Assembly: GCF_002866825.1 (NCBI RefSeq)
Contig: NZ_PKUS01000001.1
Location: forward strand, 248,001 to 312,000
DNA from: Pseudohalioglobus lutimaris
Lineage (GTDB): Bacteria > Pseudomonadota > Gammaproteobacteria > Pseudomonadales > Halieaceae
Reading direction: 5' to 3'
DNA length: 64,000 bases
The translations under genes were made by a program, and so were the position numbers. Below, in pieces: positions 17,836-27,507 of this stretch. Under the pieces are notes generated by a model. It was given only the letters and a program-made list of their open reading frames with translations, was not told the origin of the DNA and searched no databases. Positions within the stretch are counted from its first letter, which is position 1, and every line of letters starts with the position of its first letter.

Positions 17836-18450
17836 ATGAAAACAGTCTTGCTGGACGGCGCGGCGATCACGCCTTCAAAGATTCTCTGCATAGGTCGCAA
17901 CTACGTTGAACATATCAGGGAACTGGGCAACGAAATTCCGGAAGAGATGGTTGTCTTTGGCAAACCCAATTCGGCTATCGGTGCCACCCTGAATGCCCAA
18001 CTGGATGGCGAGCCCCTGCACTATGAGGGTGAAATTGCTCTGCTGATCGAACGCGGCAGGCCTGTGGCCGCGGGTTTTGGCCTGGACCTTACCAAGCGCG
18101 AACTGCAGGGCAGGCTGAAATCTGCGGGACTGCCCTGGGAAAGGGCCAAGGCCTTTGATGGCGCCGCACTGTTTTCGCCATTTTGCCGCTTTGACGGCGA
18201 CACCGCCGGACTCTCGTTACTGCTGGAGAAAAATGGAAAGCCCTGCCAGCAGGGGAGCGTCAGCCTGATGATGTATCCACCCGAAACGATCATCAGCGAA
18301 CTGACGCGCTTCACCACCCTGGAAGACGGCGATATCGTCATGACCGGCACCCCGGCAGGCGTCGGCGCGGTGCAGCCGGGCGAGACATTCGCCGGCAAGA
18401 TCTTCAATGGCAGTCAACTGCTGACAGAGGCAAAGTGGATCGCACAGTAG
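17836..18450 (+). CDS. Fumarylacetoacetate hydrolase family protein
   Basis: A 204-residue FAH/FAHD1-type protein, likely an acylpyruvate or oxaloacetate-type C-C hydrolase or decarboxylase. Family segments are LCIGRNYVEHIRELGNE, VVFGKPNSAIG, the metal-binding HYEGEIALLIERG and DGDIVMTGTPAGVGAVQPGE. GGAG at 17824-17827 precedes ATG 17836. It is a single gene. Confidence 0.88.
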   Translation: MKTVLLDGAAITPSKILCIGRNYVEHIRELGNEIPEEMVVFGKPNSAIGATLNAQLDGEPLHYEGEIALLIERGRPVAAGFGLDLTKRELQGRLKSAGLPWERAKAFDGAALFSPFCRFDGDTAGLSLLLEKNGKPCQQGSVSLMMYPPETIISELTRFTTLEDGDIVMTGTPAGVGAVQPGETFAGKIFNGSQLLTEAKWIAQ

Positions 18451-18561
18451 GCAACATCCATACCAACCGGAGACGGTGGGTTGGCTGGTGGTCTGTATGG
18501 AATATTCCAACCCTGGCTCTCACCTCGACGGCTGTGAGTAAACCAGCCCGCCGCCAGAGCC

Positions 18562-19128
18562 TCACACTTCGCGGCGCGTTTTCCTCAGGTTGGCATACCC
18601 CTTCAAGTAGTCCATCTGGTCAGCAATGATCGCACGGCCGGAAAGGATCAGCCGGGCTGCCGGGTTCGGCACATAGGGCACGGCCAACAACTTCATGCCG
18701 GCCTCATCGGGGGTCCGGTTTTTTTTCCTGTCGTTACAGACGCCGCAAGAGCAGCAAAGATTCTGGTAGGTATCGGGGCCGCCCCGACTCTTGGGAATAA
18801 TGTGGTCCATCTGGAAGTGGCGGAAAGGGACGCTGGTACCGCAGTACATGCACAGACCTTCGTCGCGCTGGAAGATCACCCTTCGGTAGGCCCTTCGCGG
18901 ATTTTCCTGATTCCAGATGTTGCTGCGGTCGCTGACGCTGATGATGGCGGGCAGGTGTAACATAGAACGCTCACCGTCGCGGTTGGTCCCCCCGCGCAAG
19001 GTAATGGCAGTGTCACCCATGGACCAAATAACTTTTTCTGAGGTCAAAAGCCGCGCTGCGGTGTGCCAGCCCACAAAACTGATTGGCAATCCCGATACGT
19101 CAAGCTTAAGTATCAGCGTCGTGTTCAT
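18562..19128 (-). CDS. HNH endonuclease
   Basis: A 188-residue protein with a C-terminal HNH nuclease domain: CMYCG, QMDHIIPKSRGG, NLCCSCGVCNDRKKN. The two Cys pairs (C-x2-C and C-x2-C) should bind a structural zinc. ATG 19128 begins MNTTLILKLDVSGLP. This protein type is common as a stand-alone housekeeping-like gene in proteobacteria; no intron, intein or phage context is seen. Confidence 0.85.
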   Translation of the reverse strand: MNTTLILKLDVSGLPISFVGWHTAARLLTSEKVIWSMGDTAITLRGGTNRDGERSMLHLPAIISVSDRSNIWNQENPRRAYRRVIFQRDEGLCMYCGTSVPFRHFQMDHIIPKSRGGPDTYQNLCCSCGVCNDRKKNRTPDEAGMKLLAVPYVPNPAARLILSGRAIIADQMDYLKGYANLRKTRREV

Positions 19129-19323
19129 ACAACTGCCTCTGTCCCAACCCTGACCTACATACTGCCACAACCGGTGCGCCATTCAAACGCAGTGCGTCAC
19201 GCAGCCGGGCAGGACTTGCGAGCTGAATCGCCACCGTCTAGTCGCTTTCAATAGCAAGCGGCTATACTGTCGCCTGGGCCCTGTTAACCCCCGTGAGCCA
19301 ACGCACTGATAAGGAGCAACCTT

Positions 19324-20292
19324 TTGTCCAGTGAAGACCTGAATGCCGTACATTCCATGATGCAACAGATGTCCCGGTCGGTGATAGGACAGGAACAAGT
19401 GGTGCGCACACTAACCCTTGCCCTGCTTTGTAACGGTAACGTACTACTGGAGGGCTTACCCGGCACGGCCAAGACACGTTCGATCAAAACGCTGGCAAGG
19501 GTACTCAAAGCCAGCCTGGGGCGTATTCAGTTCACCCCTGACCTGCTGCCATCGGATGTAACCGGCAATGAAGTTTATCAGGACAACCATGGCGTCTCGG
19601 AGCTCATCTTCCAGCAGGGCCCGATTTTCAATGAGCTGGTGCTGGCCGACGAGATAAACCGGGCACCAGCGAAGGTTCAGGCGGCACTGCTAGAGGCTAT
19701 GGAAGAGCGTCAGGTCACAGTAGCCGGCAAGACCTACCCGCTACCGGAACTGTTCATGGTGCTGGCTACCCAGAACCCTATCGAACAAGAGGGCACCTAC
19801 CCGCTTCCCGAGGCACAGATGGACCGCTTCCTGATGAAGATCTCCGTAGACTACCCTGACGACCAGGCAGAGCTGGCTATCGTGCGCATGCTGCAAGCCG
19901 AAGAGTCGAACCAGCAGGAAGAGCTGACGATGATCTCGCAGGATCACATTTTTGCTGCCCGCAATACCATAGGTGCCATGCAGATTGCCCAACCCGTTGA
20001 GCAATACATGGTCGACCTGGTGATGGCGACGCGCCTTCCGGCGCAGTTTGGCGACAAACTCGGCAACTGGATCGAGAACGGGTCGAGCCCGCGCGCCAGC
20101 ATTGCGTTACACCGTTGCAGCCGGGCCAGCGCCTGGCTGGACGGGCGTGATCATGTGACGCCCGAGGACGTGCGTTCCGTGCTGCACTCGGTGATGCGGC
20201 ACCGCCTGATTCTAAGCTACGACGCGCTCGCCGACAGAGTAACGCCAGACCAGGTGATCGACGAGATCATTACCCAGGTTGCAGTAGGCTGA
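19324..20292 (+). CDS. MoxR-family AAA ATPase
   Basis: A 322-residue ATPase with Walker A GLPGTAKT at about 46-53, Walker B LVLADEINRAP and sensor 1 LATQNPIEQEGTYPLPEAQMDRF. MoxR ATPases act as chaperones with the VWA proteins encoded downstream. Start is TTG 19324, preceded by AAGGAG at 19311-19316. It is the first gene of a tightly packed six-gene operon running to 25426. Confidence 0.93.
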   Translation: MSSEDLNAVHSMMQQMSRSVIGQEQVVRTLTLALLCNGNVLLEGLPGTAKTRSIKTLARVLKASLGRIQFTPDLLPSDVTGNEVYQDNHGVSELIFQQGPIFNELVLADEINRAPAKVQAALLEAMEERQVTVAGKTYPLPELFMVLATQNPIEQEGTYPLPEAQMDRFLMKISVDYPDDQAELAIVRMLQAEESNQQEELTMISQDHIFAARNTIGAMQIAQPVEQYMVDLVMATRLPAQFGDKLGNWIENGSSPRASIALHRCSRASAWLDGRDHVTPEDVRSVLHSVMRHRLILSYDALADRVTPDQVIDEIITQVAVG

Positions 20293-20296
20293 CCCT

Positions 20297-21235
20297 GTGC
20301 CGACGCCTTCCGACGAGGAAATCTATACCGGTCTGCACTCCCTGGTCAGGCTGAGATATAAAGCAGGCGGATTCAGTTACCTGCCCAGGCAGCCCGTGCG
20401 CTCCCTGCTCGCCGGGCGCAAGCGTTCAAAGTTGCGAGGCCGCGGGCTGGACTTTGATGAACTGCGTCACTATCGGCCCGGCGACGACATTCGCACTATG
20501 GACTGGCGCGTCACCAATCGCACCGGAAAGCCGCATGTCCGGGTCTATACCGAGGAGCGAGATCGCCCCGTGGTGGTGGTGGTGGACCAGCGACTGCCGA
20601 TGTTTTTCGGTAGTGAGCGCAAGATGAAATCCGTCATTGCCGCAGAAGTCGCCGCCATTACTGCCTGGCGGGTACTCGGTGTCGGCGATCGTATAGGTGC
20701 CATTCTGTTCAACGATCAACGTATCGCCGAGGCCCGCCCCACGCGTAGCGAAAGTAGAGTAATGGGCTGGCTGGGTGACCTGGCAAAAATGAACAATGAG
20801 CTGTCCGTTAACTCCGGTATCGAAAGCGAACCGGAGGCGCTGCTGGATGCGCTCAGGGCAACGCAGCGCATGGTAAGCCATGACTATCTGGTTATCCTGG
20901 TATCCGACTTCTATGGCTGGAACGACAAGGCGCTGCAGAGCATTCGCCGTCTCGCCCAACACAACGACATCATCAGCTGCATGATCTTCGACCCACTGGA
21001 GCGCGATATTTCAGCTGCCGACAAACTGGTGGTCAGCGACGGTTATTATCAGCTGGAGATCGACCCCTCGCACCAGGACCTGGGAGAACGCTACGAAGCC
21101 AGCTTCCAGAGTTCGCTGGCTCACGTACGCAGCGAACTGTTGCGACACGGCATTCCGGTAATCCCGGTGCACACTGCGGAGCCAACCGACCGTCAACTGC
21201 GAGAACAGCTGGGCGGGCAAAGGATCTTACAATGA
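20297..21235 (+). CDS. DUF58 (VWA-like) protein
   Basis: A 312-residue DUF58 protein with the family segment GRGLDFDELRHYRPGDDIRTMDWRVTNR and a degenerate von Willebrand-type fold after VVVVDQRLPMFFGS. GTG 20297 begins 4 bases after the moxR stop. The 3' end overlaps the next gene by 4 bases (ATGA), which suggests translational coupling. Confidence 0.9.
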   Translation: MPTPSDEEIYTGLHSLVRLRYKAGGFSYLPRQPVRSLLAGRKRSKLRGRGLDFDELRHYRPGDDIRTMDWRVTNRTGKPHVRVYTEERDRPVVVVVDQRLPMFFGSERKMKSVIAAEVAAITAWRVLGVGDRIGAILFNDQRIAEARPTRSESRVMGWLGDLAKMNNELSVNSGIESEPEALLDALRATQRMVSHDYLVILVSDFYGWNDKALQSIRRLAQHNDIISCMIFDPLERDISAADKLVVSDGYYQLEIDPSHQDLGERYEASFQSSLAHVRSELLRHGIPVIPVHTAEPTDRQLREQLGGQRILQ

Positions 21236-21729
21236 GCCTGCCGCCACTCCCGGATATATTCGGCAACTACGTTCTCGGTGACTTTAACGAGATCGCCGCC
21301 CCACCACCCATAGACTGGCTGCCACAGACACCCGGCTGGTACGCTGTCGCTGCCGCCCTGCTCTTCCTGTTCTCGCGTTATTCATGGCGCAGACTGCGCC
21401 ACTGGTACCGCAATCGCTATCGCCGCGAAGCGCGCATCAGGCTGCAGGCCCTGGAGGGCTCCGAAGACATAGTGGCGGATGTGAATCGACTACTGAAGCT
21501 CACGGCCATGGCCGCTTTCTCCCGGCAGGAGGTCGCCCGTCTTTCCGGCGACAAATGGACCCAGTTTCTCAACTCACAATGCCAGCCCACACCCTTTGAT
21601 GACGGCGACTGCCAGTTGCTGGGCGCGGGCGTCTACCAGGGCAGCAGTGTTGATTCATCCTCGGGATCCCGGCTTCTACGCGCCAGCCTGAACTGGGTGG
21701 ATCAGCACAAGAATCGTTACGATGATTGA
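21232..21729 (+). CDS. DUF4381 membrane protein
   Basis: A 165-residue protein with one membrane helix at about 38-54 and a cytoplasmic helical tail, the DUF4381 form found in MoxR/Bat operons. It overlaps the DUF58 gene (ATGA) and the following VWA gene by 8 bases. Confidence 0.85.
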   Translation: MSLPPLPDIFGNYVLGDFNEIAAPPPIDWLPQTPGWYAVAAALLFLFSRYSWRRLRHWYRNRYRREARIRLQALEGSEDIVADVNRLLKLTAMAAFSRQEVARLSGDKWTQFLNSQCQPTPFDDGDCQLLGAGVYQGSSVDSSSGSRLLRASLNWVDQHKNRYDD

Positions 21730-22714
21730 GCTCGCCTACCCCTGGGCATTACTGCTGCTGCCCCTGCCCTTGCTGATGCGCCTGCTGCCCGCTTACAAGG
21801 AGAGCCGCGACTCCGTGCGCGTTCCTTTCTTTGCCAAGCTTGTGGAATTGAGCAAACAGCGCCCCGAACAGGGCGCGCGGGTGATTCGCCGGGACCGTGC
21901 GCAAAAATTCCTGGTCAACCTGACCTGGCTCTGCCTGGTACTGGCAGCAGCCAAGCCACAATGGATAGGCCCGCCCATTGAGCAGCAGAAGTCGGGACGC
22001 GACCTGATGGTCGCTGTGGATCTTTCCGGCTCGATGGAAACCCAGGACTTCGCGCTGGCTGATGGCACGAATATCGATCGCCTGCAGGCAGTCAAACAGG
22101 TCCTCGAAGAGCTTGCCGACCGGCGCCCCTCTGACCGGCTGGGCCTGATTGTGTTTGGTGCAGCGGCGTACCTGCAGACGCCATTCACTGATGACCACCA
22201 GGTATGGATGCAACTGCTGGATGAAACTGAAATCGGCATGGCTGGCCCGAGTACGGTGTTCGGCGACGCCATCGGTCTGGCCATACGTCAGTTCACCCAG
22301 AGCGATTCCAGTAACCGGGTGCTGATCATCCTCACCGACGGCAACGACACAGGTAGCACCGTCCCGCCCATAGACGCGGCCAAGGTGGCCGCCAGCTATG
22401 CTGTGCGCATTTACACGATTGCGATAGGCGACCCGACCACGGTGGGCGAAGATGCGCTGGATATGGACACCATTACCCGGGTCAGTGAAATAAGCGGAGG
22501 TCGCACCTTTGAAGCCCTGGACCAGAAACAGATGCGCGATGCCTACCTGACCATCGGCGAGTTGGAACCGGAGCTGTATGAAAGCATCAGCTTCCGACCG
22601 AAGCAGAGCCTGCACTGGCTGCCCGTGGCCCTGGCCTGCATCCTCTATCTGCTCTACCACACCATCATGGCGCTGATAACGCGAAAGACAAGGGCGGCCG
22701 ACAATGCTGCCTGA
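21722..22714 (+). CDS. BatA-like VWA domain membrane protein
   Basis: A 330-residue protein with N-terminal membrane helices, a VWA domain from about 95 with an intact MIDAS (DLSGSM, Thr in TPFTDD, Asp in LTDGND), and a C-terminal helix near 300-320. BatA-type proteins bind divalent metal and partner proteins at the periplasmic face. It overlaps both neighbours, so it is part of the operon. Confidence 0.9.
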   Translation: MIELAYPWALLLLPLPLLMRLLPAYKESRDSVRVPFFAKLVELSKQRPEQGARVIRRDRAQKFLVNLTWLCLVLAAAKPQWIGPPIEQQKSGRDLMVAVDLSGSMETQDFALADGTNIDRLQAVKQVLEELADRRPSDRLGLIVFGAAAYLQTPFTDDHQVWMQLLDETEIGMAGPSTVFGDAIGLAIRQFTQSDSSNRVLIILTDGNDTGSTVPPIDAAKVAASYAVRIYTIAIGDPTTVGEDALDMDTITRVSEISGGRTFEALDQKQMRDAYLTIGELEPELYESISFRPKQSLHWLPVALACILYLLYHTIMALITRKTRAADNAA

Positions 22715-24356
22715 TTTTCCCGCGTTGGAACACTTCCATCTGCTGCGGCCCTGGGCCCTGCTGCTGTTGCTGCCGGGTATTTGGCTGATCGCCCTGCAGC
22801 GGCGGCGCCAAACCCAAAAAGACATGTTTGGGGGAATTATTGCACCACACCTGCTGGAGCACCTGCGCCTGGACCGCGGCGACTCACGCTGGCTCAACCC
22901 CACCTTGTTCAGTATCGTGCTGGTGCTGGCCATGATCACTATTATCGCCGGCCCCAGTTGGCGACAGCAGCCCTCTCCCCTGAGCCAGGACGAATCAGCG
23001 CTGGTGATACTGCTGGACGTATCCTCATCAATGGAACAGGCAGACGTTCAGCCCTCGAGACTGGAACGAGCCAAGCAAAAGGCTTCAGACCTGCTCGCGC
23101 TGCGCCCAGACAAGCCTTCTGCACTGGTAGTGTATGCCGGCAGCGCACACACAGTACTCACTCTCACCGCCGACCGGGAAATACTCAACCAGTACCTGGC
23201 CTCACTGAATACCGGGATGATGCCCCGTCGTGGCAAGTTTCCGGAATACGCACTGCCGCTGATTGATCAGATTCTCCGCGACACGGCGGCACCGGCGTCG
23301 GTGGTTTTGCTCACCGATGGCCTGGGGGCGGAATCAACCAGCGCATTCAGTGAATACTTCGAGACGAGGCAGCATCAGTTGCTGGTGTTGGGTGTGGGCA
23401 CCGAAGGCGACGAGCCGGGGCTGATACCACTGGAGCGACGTAACCTGGAAGAACTGGCAGACGCCGCGAATGGACGGTATTTCGAGTTAAGCCTGGACGA
23501 TAGCGACGTGCGCGCACTGGAGCGACGTATTGAAAGTCATTACGTGGTGATCGACGATGACGCCCTGCCCTGGCTGGACAGCGGCTATCCCCTGGTCTTT
23601 GTCTGCCTTGCTCTATTCCTGATGTGGTTTCGCAAGGGCTGGACACTGACCTGGGCCTGGCTACTGGTTCCGCTGCTCTTGATTGGCCCACCGGGTCCGG
23701 TTGTTGCCCAGGCGGAGGAAGACCCAAATCAACCGGTGATGGACGCAACATCCGGACCTTCGCTCGGCCAGTGGTTTGCCAATCTGTGGCTGACGCCGGA
23801 TCAACAGGGCAGGCTATTGCTGCAGATGGGCGATTATCGCGCAGCCGCCGGGCACTTTCAGGACCCCATGTGGAAGGGCGCAGCCTTCTACTACAACGAG
23901 GATTTCATGCAGGCAGCGGAGTACTTTTCGCGCACGGACAACGACGATGCACTGTTCAACGAGGCCAATGCCCGCGCTCACGCACGCGATTTTCTGCGTG
24001 CGGTGCAACGCTATGACCAATTGCTAAAACGCAACCCGGGTTATCCAGGAGCCCAGGAAAACCGTGACAAGGTGCAATCCATCATCGACGAGATCAATCG
24101 TCTCAGCGAATCGCAGATGGAGGAGGCCGGTGTAGGTACCGAGGAAAAGCAAATGGGCGGTGACGACGCCATACCCGCTGAGGGCGCCGAGCAGCTGAGC
24201 TTCGAACAGGTAGAGTTGAAGCAATTTACCGCGGAAGAAATCCTGGAAAGCGAAGCCACCCGCGACATGTGGCTGCGCGGCGTGCAGCAGGACCCATCAA
24301 ATTTCCTCGCCACCAAGTTCAGTATGCAGCTGCAGCGCCGGGAGCAGCAGCCATGA
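22704..24356 (+). CDS. BatB/BatC-like VWA-TPR protein
   Basis: A 550-residue protein combining an N-terminal membrane segment, a VWA domain (MIDAS DVSSSM, LTDGLG), two central helices at about 290-335, and a C-terminal TPR-like region (GDYRAAAGHF, FMQAAEYFSR, RDFLRAVQRYDQLLKRNPGYPGAQEN). In many operons these are separate BatB and BatC proteins; here they are one chain. Overlapping starts and stops tie it to the operon. Confidence 0.88.
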   Translation: MLPDFPALEHFHLLRPWALLLLLPGIWLIALQRRRQTQKDMFGGIIAPHLLEHLRLDRGDSRWLNPTLFSIVLVLAMITIIAGPSWRQQPSPLSQDESALVILLDVSSSMEQADVQPSRLERAKQKASDLLALRPDKPSALVVYAGSAHTVLTLTADREILNQYLASLNTGMMPRRGKFPEYALPLIDQILRDTAAPASVVLLTDGLGAESTSAFSEYFETRQHQLLVLGVGTEGDEPGLIPLERRNLEELADAANGRYFELSLDDSDVRALERRIESHYVVIDDDALPWLDSGYPLVFVCLALFLMWFRKGWTLTWAWLLVPLLLIGPPGPVVAQAEEDPNQPVMDATSGPSLGQWFANLWLTPDQQGRLLLQMGDYRAAAGHFQDPMWKGAAFYYNEDFMQAAEYFSRTDNDDALFNEANARAHARDFLRAVQRYDQLLKRNPGYPGAQENRDKVQSIIDEINRLSESQMEEAGVGTEEKQMGGDDAIPAEGAEQLSFEQVELKQFTAEEILESEATRDMWLRGVQQDPSNFLATKFSMQLQRREQQP

Positions 24357-25426
24357 GCCGGTTGCTCTCCATTCTATGCATCGCCCTCGTGTTTGCCGGG
24401 CAGGCGCATGGCAAGGATGAATTACAAACTCTCGTAGAGGCCGGGCAACTCGCAGTGGACAGCAAGTTGAACGGGGCACAAACTCTGGTACCCGGTCAAC
24501 GCGCGCTACTTACCCTTGAGGTCGCTACCAGTACCTGGTTCACCGGCGGAACCCGCATCCGTATTCCGGAAGTGCCCGGTCTCGTCATATTGCAGACGGA
24601 GCAGTTCGCGGCCAACGCCAGCGAAACCCGGGAAGGCAGGCCATGGGTCGTCCAGCGCTGGACACTGGATGTCTATCCCCAGCGCGACGGCGAATTCAGC
24701 ATTCCCCCCATCGCACTCTCCCTGAATGTGAACGCGGGCGAACGCGGCAGCATCGGTGGCGAATTGCTCACTCCTCCGGTTGATTTCACCGTGCAAATAC
24801 CGTCGGCATTGAAACAGGCGGGCTTTTGGGTGGCATCACCCACGTTCAGCGTTACCCAAAGCGTTGACCGGGACACCGGTGCGCTGCAACCCGGCGACGC
24901 GTTCGAACGACGCATCGTTTTCCAGGCCGCCGATGTGCAGGCGATGATGTTACCCGCGTTTTCGGCTGAGCGCCTGCCAGGGCTGGCTGCGTACCCGGCG
25001 CCGCCGGAATTGGAGAACAGCAACAACCGGGGAGAGACCACCGCCCGCCGCGTACAGTCCATCAGTTACGTTGCGGAAGCACCGGGAGATTACCTGCTGC
25101 CTGCGGCTGACTTCTTCTGGTGGAATACGCGCAGCGGAACACTCGAGGTGTTGTCACTATCTGCAGTCGAAGTGAGCGTAGAAGGGGATACGGCCGCAGC
25201 CTCTCCGACGACCAATACCTCATTGGACCGTAGCGCCCTGGTCACTGCTATTGGGGGCGTTCTGGTCGCACTGCTGTCATTCTGGTTACTGCTCCGCTAC
25301 CAGCCCTGGCTCGCGCTGCACCGGTGGCTGGAGCGCCCTCTCAGTGAACTCCAGCAAGGCCTGCATAAACTCCGCCGGCCTGCCCTCCCTGACCGCCTCA
25401 ACCCCGATAGTAACGCTGAGGACTGA
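24353..25426 (+). CDS. BatD-like exported protein
   Basis: A 357-residue protein from ATG 24353, overlapping the previous stop (ATGA). It has a signal peptide (MSRLLSILCIALVFAGQAHG), a beta-rich periplasmic part typical of BatD (ARRVQSISYVAEAPGDYLLPA) and one membrane helix near 305-325 with a short cytoplasmic tail. It is the last gene of the operon. Its 3' end overlaps gcvT on the opposite strand by 29 bases. Confidence 0.85.
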   Translation: MSRLLSILCIALVFAGQAHGKDELQTLVEAGQLAVDSKLNGAQTLVPGQRALLTLEVATSTWFTGGTRIRIPEVPGLVILQTEQFAANASETREGRPWVVQRWTLDVYPQRDGEFSIPPIALSLNVNAGERGSIGGELLTPPVDFTVQIPSALKQAGFWVASPTFSVTQSVDRDTGALQPGDAFERRIVFQAADVQAMMLPAFSAERLPGLAAYPAPPELENSNNRGETTARRVQSISYVAEAPGDYLLPAADFFWWNTRSGTLEVLSLSAVEVSVEGDTAAASPTTNTSLDRSALVTAIGGVLVALLSFWLLLRYQPWLALHRWLERPLSELQQGLHKLRRPALPDRLNPDSNAED

Positions 25427-26507
25427 AGGGCATGCGAGTAACGGTCACCGCCAGTAATTTGCCGCGCACGTCTACCGCCAACTCGGTGCCAGGCTCACCC
25501 AGTTCACGCTGTACATAGGCCATAGCAATAGGCCCGCCGACACTGGCACCGTAACCGGCCGAACTGATTTCTCCCACTGGATTGCCATCGACATCCACTA
25601 CGGCCTGGCCATCGCGAACAGGACGTTTGCCCTCTACCCTGAGCCCGACCCGGCGCAGGGCCGGCTTGTTCTCAATCCGCTGGAATATCACTGAGGCACC
25701 GGGGAATCCGCCGGGGCGCGTACCATCTGCACGCCGCTCCTTACTGATCGACCACAGCAACCCGGCCTGAATCGGGTCAATTTCATTATTCAACTCATGA
25801 CCATAGAGGCAGAGGCCCGCCTCCAGTCGGAGGGAATCACGGGCACCAAGGCCGATGGGTTCAACCTGGGGACAAGCCAGGATACGTCGCGCCAGCGCAT
25901 CAGCGTCGTCGGCAGCAAGCGAAATCTCGAAACCATCTTCACCGGTGTATCCTGAACAGGTGATGTAGGCGTCGATGCCGTCCACGCTGGCATTGCAACC
26001 CTGCAGAAATACCAACCCGGCCGCAGCAGGACAGAGCTCTGTCATCACTTCGCGCGCCTGCGGCCCCTGCAAAGCGAGCAGCGCCTGCTTTTCCAGTACC
26101 TGCAATGACTGGCCCGACAGATTGCGCCGCAAGTGTGCAATGTCCTGAGCCTTACAGGCCGCGTTGACTACGAGGAAAAAGCGGTTCTCATCCCAACGGG
26201 TAATAATAAGGTCATCAAGCACCCCTCCATCTTCGTTGGTCAATAAAGCATAGGTTTGCCGATGAATACCCAGTCCTTCTATATCCGCCGGCACCAGGGT
26301 CTCGAGCATCGCTGCCGCCCCCACTCCCTCGACAACCACCTGGCCCATATGGGAAACGTCAAACAGTCCCGCCGCATTACGCGTGTGCAGGTGTTCCTTG
26401 ATAATTCCCGTCGGGTATTGAACCGGCATGTCGTATCCGGCAAAGGGCACCATCTTCGCCCCCAGTTCTCTATGCAGGGTGTCCAGTGGCGTGGTTAACA
26501 GGCTCAT
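25398..26507 (-). CDS. gcvT: Glycine cleavage system T protein (aminomethyltransferase)
   Basis: A 369-residue tetrahydrofolate-dependent aminomethyltransferase, close to the E. coli length. It has the GcvT start (LHRELGAKMVPFAGYDMPVQYP), FDVSHMGQ, the central CSGYTGEDGFEISL and GLGARDSLRLEAGLCLYGHELN. It releases ammonia and methylene-THF from the H-protein intermediate. No gcvH or gcvP lies nearby, so the system is split. It diverges from the shikimate-kinase-like gene and converges on batD with overlapping ends. Confidence 0.95.
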   Translation of the reverse strand: MSLLTTPLDTLHRELGAKMVPFAGYDMPVQYPTGIIKEHLHTRNAAGLFDVSHMGQVVVEGVGAAAMLETLVPADIEGLGIHRQTYALLTNEDGGVLDDLIITRWDENRFFLVVNAACKAQDIAHLRRNLSGQSLQVLEKQALLALQGPQAREVMTELCPAAAGLVFLQGCNASVDGIDAYITCSGYTGEDGFEISLAADDADALARRILACPQVEPIGLGARDSLRLEAGLCLYGHELNNEIDPIQAGLLWSISKERRADGTRPGGFPGASVIFQRIENKPALRRVGLRVEGKRPVRDGQAVVDVDGNPVGEISSAGYGASVGGPIAMAYVQRELGEPGTELAVDVRGKLLAVTVTRMPFSPQRYYRG

Positions 26508-26631
26508 GTGCAGGTCCGGGTTGGTCTGGAAACCGCAACTCTACCCACCCGCAGTGAACCCTGCAAGGCACAGCAGTGGCGCGGGCCCCGACTGTTGAGG
26601 ATAATGCGGATTCACGTGCAGCGAGATAGTA

Positions 26632-27138
26632 ATGGCCTCATTCGGAACAATCAGCCTGGTCGGCATGCCGGGCGCTGGCAAGAGCACAGTAGGCGTACTG
26701 CTGGCCAAGCTCACCCGCCTGCGTTTCGTGGACACCGACCTCGATATACAGGTTCGCGCCGGCGCCACCTTACAGGAAATTCTCGACCAGTATGGCTACC
26801 GGCATCTTCGCCAGCTGGAAGAACAGGTGCTGCTGACAATTCCTCTTGATCACGCCCTGATCTCCACCGGCGGCAGTGTCGTCTACAGCGCCGCCAGTAT
26901 GCAGCGACTGAAAGCGGCGGGCCCGGTGGTCTACCTGCGGGCCAGCTTGTCTACCCTTGAACAGCGCATCGCCGGCGCGCCGCTGCGCGGAATTGCCAGC
27001 GACACCGCGCAGAGCTTCGAAAGCGTTTATGCGGAGAGAACACCACTGTATGAGAAATATGCTGATCTCACTGTCGGTGCCGACACTGGCACCGCTGAGA
27101 CAGTGGCCATGGGGATTCTGTCCGAACTTTCACGGTGA
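26632..27138 (+). CDS. Shikimate-kinase-family protein, probable paralogue
   Basis: A 168-residue P-loop kinase of the AroK/AroL fold: Walker A GMPGAGKST, VDTDLDIQ, LISTGGSVV and the C-terminal ERTPLYEKYAD. The usual lid motif (RPLL region) is replaced by APLRGIASD, and no aroB lies beside it. I infer a paralogue whose phosphoacceptor may not be shikimate, though a true shikimate kinase is not excluded. Confidence 0.75.
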   Translation: MASFGTISLVGMPGAGKSTVGVLLAKLTRLRFVDTDLDIQVRAGATLQEILDQYGYRHLRQLEEQVLLTIPLDHALISTGGSVVYSAASMQRLKAAGPVVYLRASLSTLEQRIAGAPLRGIASDTAQSFESVYAERTPLYEKYADLTVGADTGTAETVAMGILSELSR

Positions 27139-27507
27139 ACAAGGCTTGATACCCATTTTGCACGCCGCAAGCCACGCTGACCGGTAAATCGGACGGGTCC
27201 GGACAAGTCCGCAGTGATCACGAATGACACGAAATACCCGTAACGGCGGCCTGATCCGGGCCGTATTCGCTGGCATGGGCCTTGCACTACTCAATTCGGG
27301 TGGCCCGTTAGCCCGCATGTCAGGGATGACAGGACAGGGAAGTTCAGGCGAGGGCAGGGAGCGTCACGGAAGGCGGCGGGCCACTTTTTTGGTAAATAAC
27401 AGTAAAAAAAGATATTCCCAAGCTATTCCTTTTTTGATTTACTCCGCGGGAGGCAGAGCGGTATCTGCCCACAAAAACCTTTTGTGTAAATCATCGGGAG
27501 GTGATTT
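27139..27507 (+). other. Intergenic region with stacked hairpins in the leader of the next gene
   Basis: The first 250 bases show nothing I recognise. The last 60 hold three short inverted repeats in a row: GGCAGA/TCTGCC (27452-27469), CACAAAA/TTTTGTG (27470-27486) and TAAATCA/TGATTTA (27487-27508). The third displays the GGGAGG ribosome site (27496-27501) in its 8-base loop and pairs the A of the start codon. Confidence 0.55.

Noticed and set aside
18562-19128. HNH gene as a homing endonuclease, intein or defence gene
   Set aside because: It is a full stand-alone protein with no host gene interruption and no methylase or defence partner nearby.
21749-22939. 396-codon minus-strand open frame in the Bat operon
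   Set aside because: Opposite two overlapping VWA genes with intact MIDAS motifs; no start signal.
26508-26631. Glycine riboswitch before gcvT
   Set aside because: The 124-base leader shows no tandem aptamer or recognisable conserved core.
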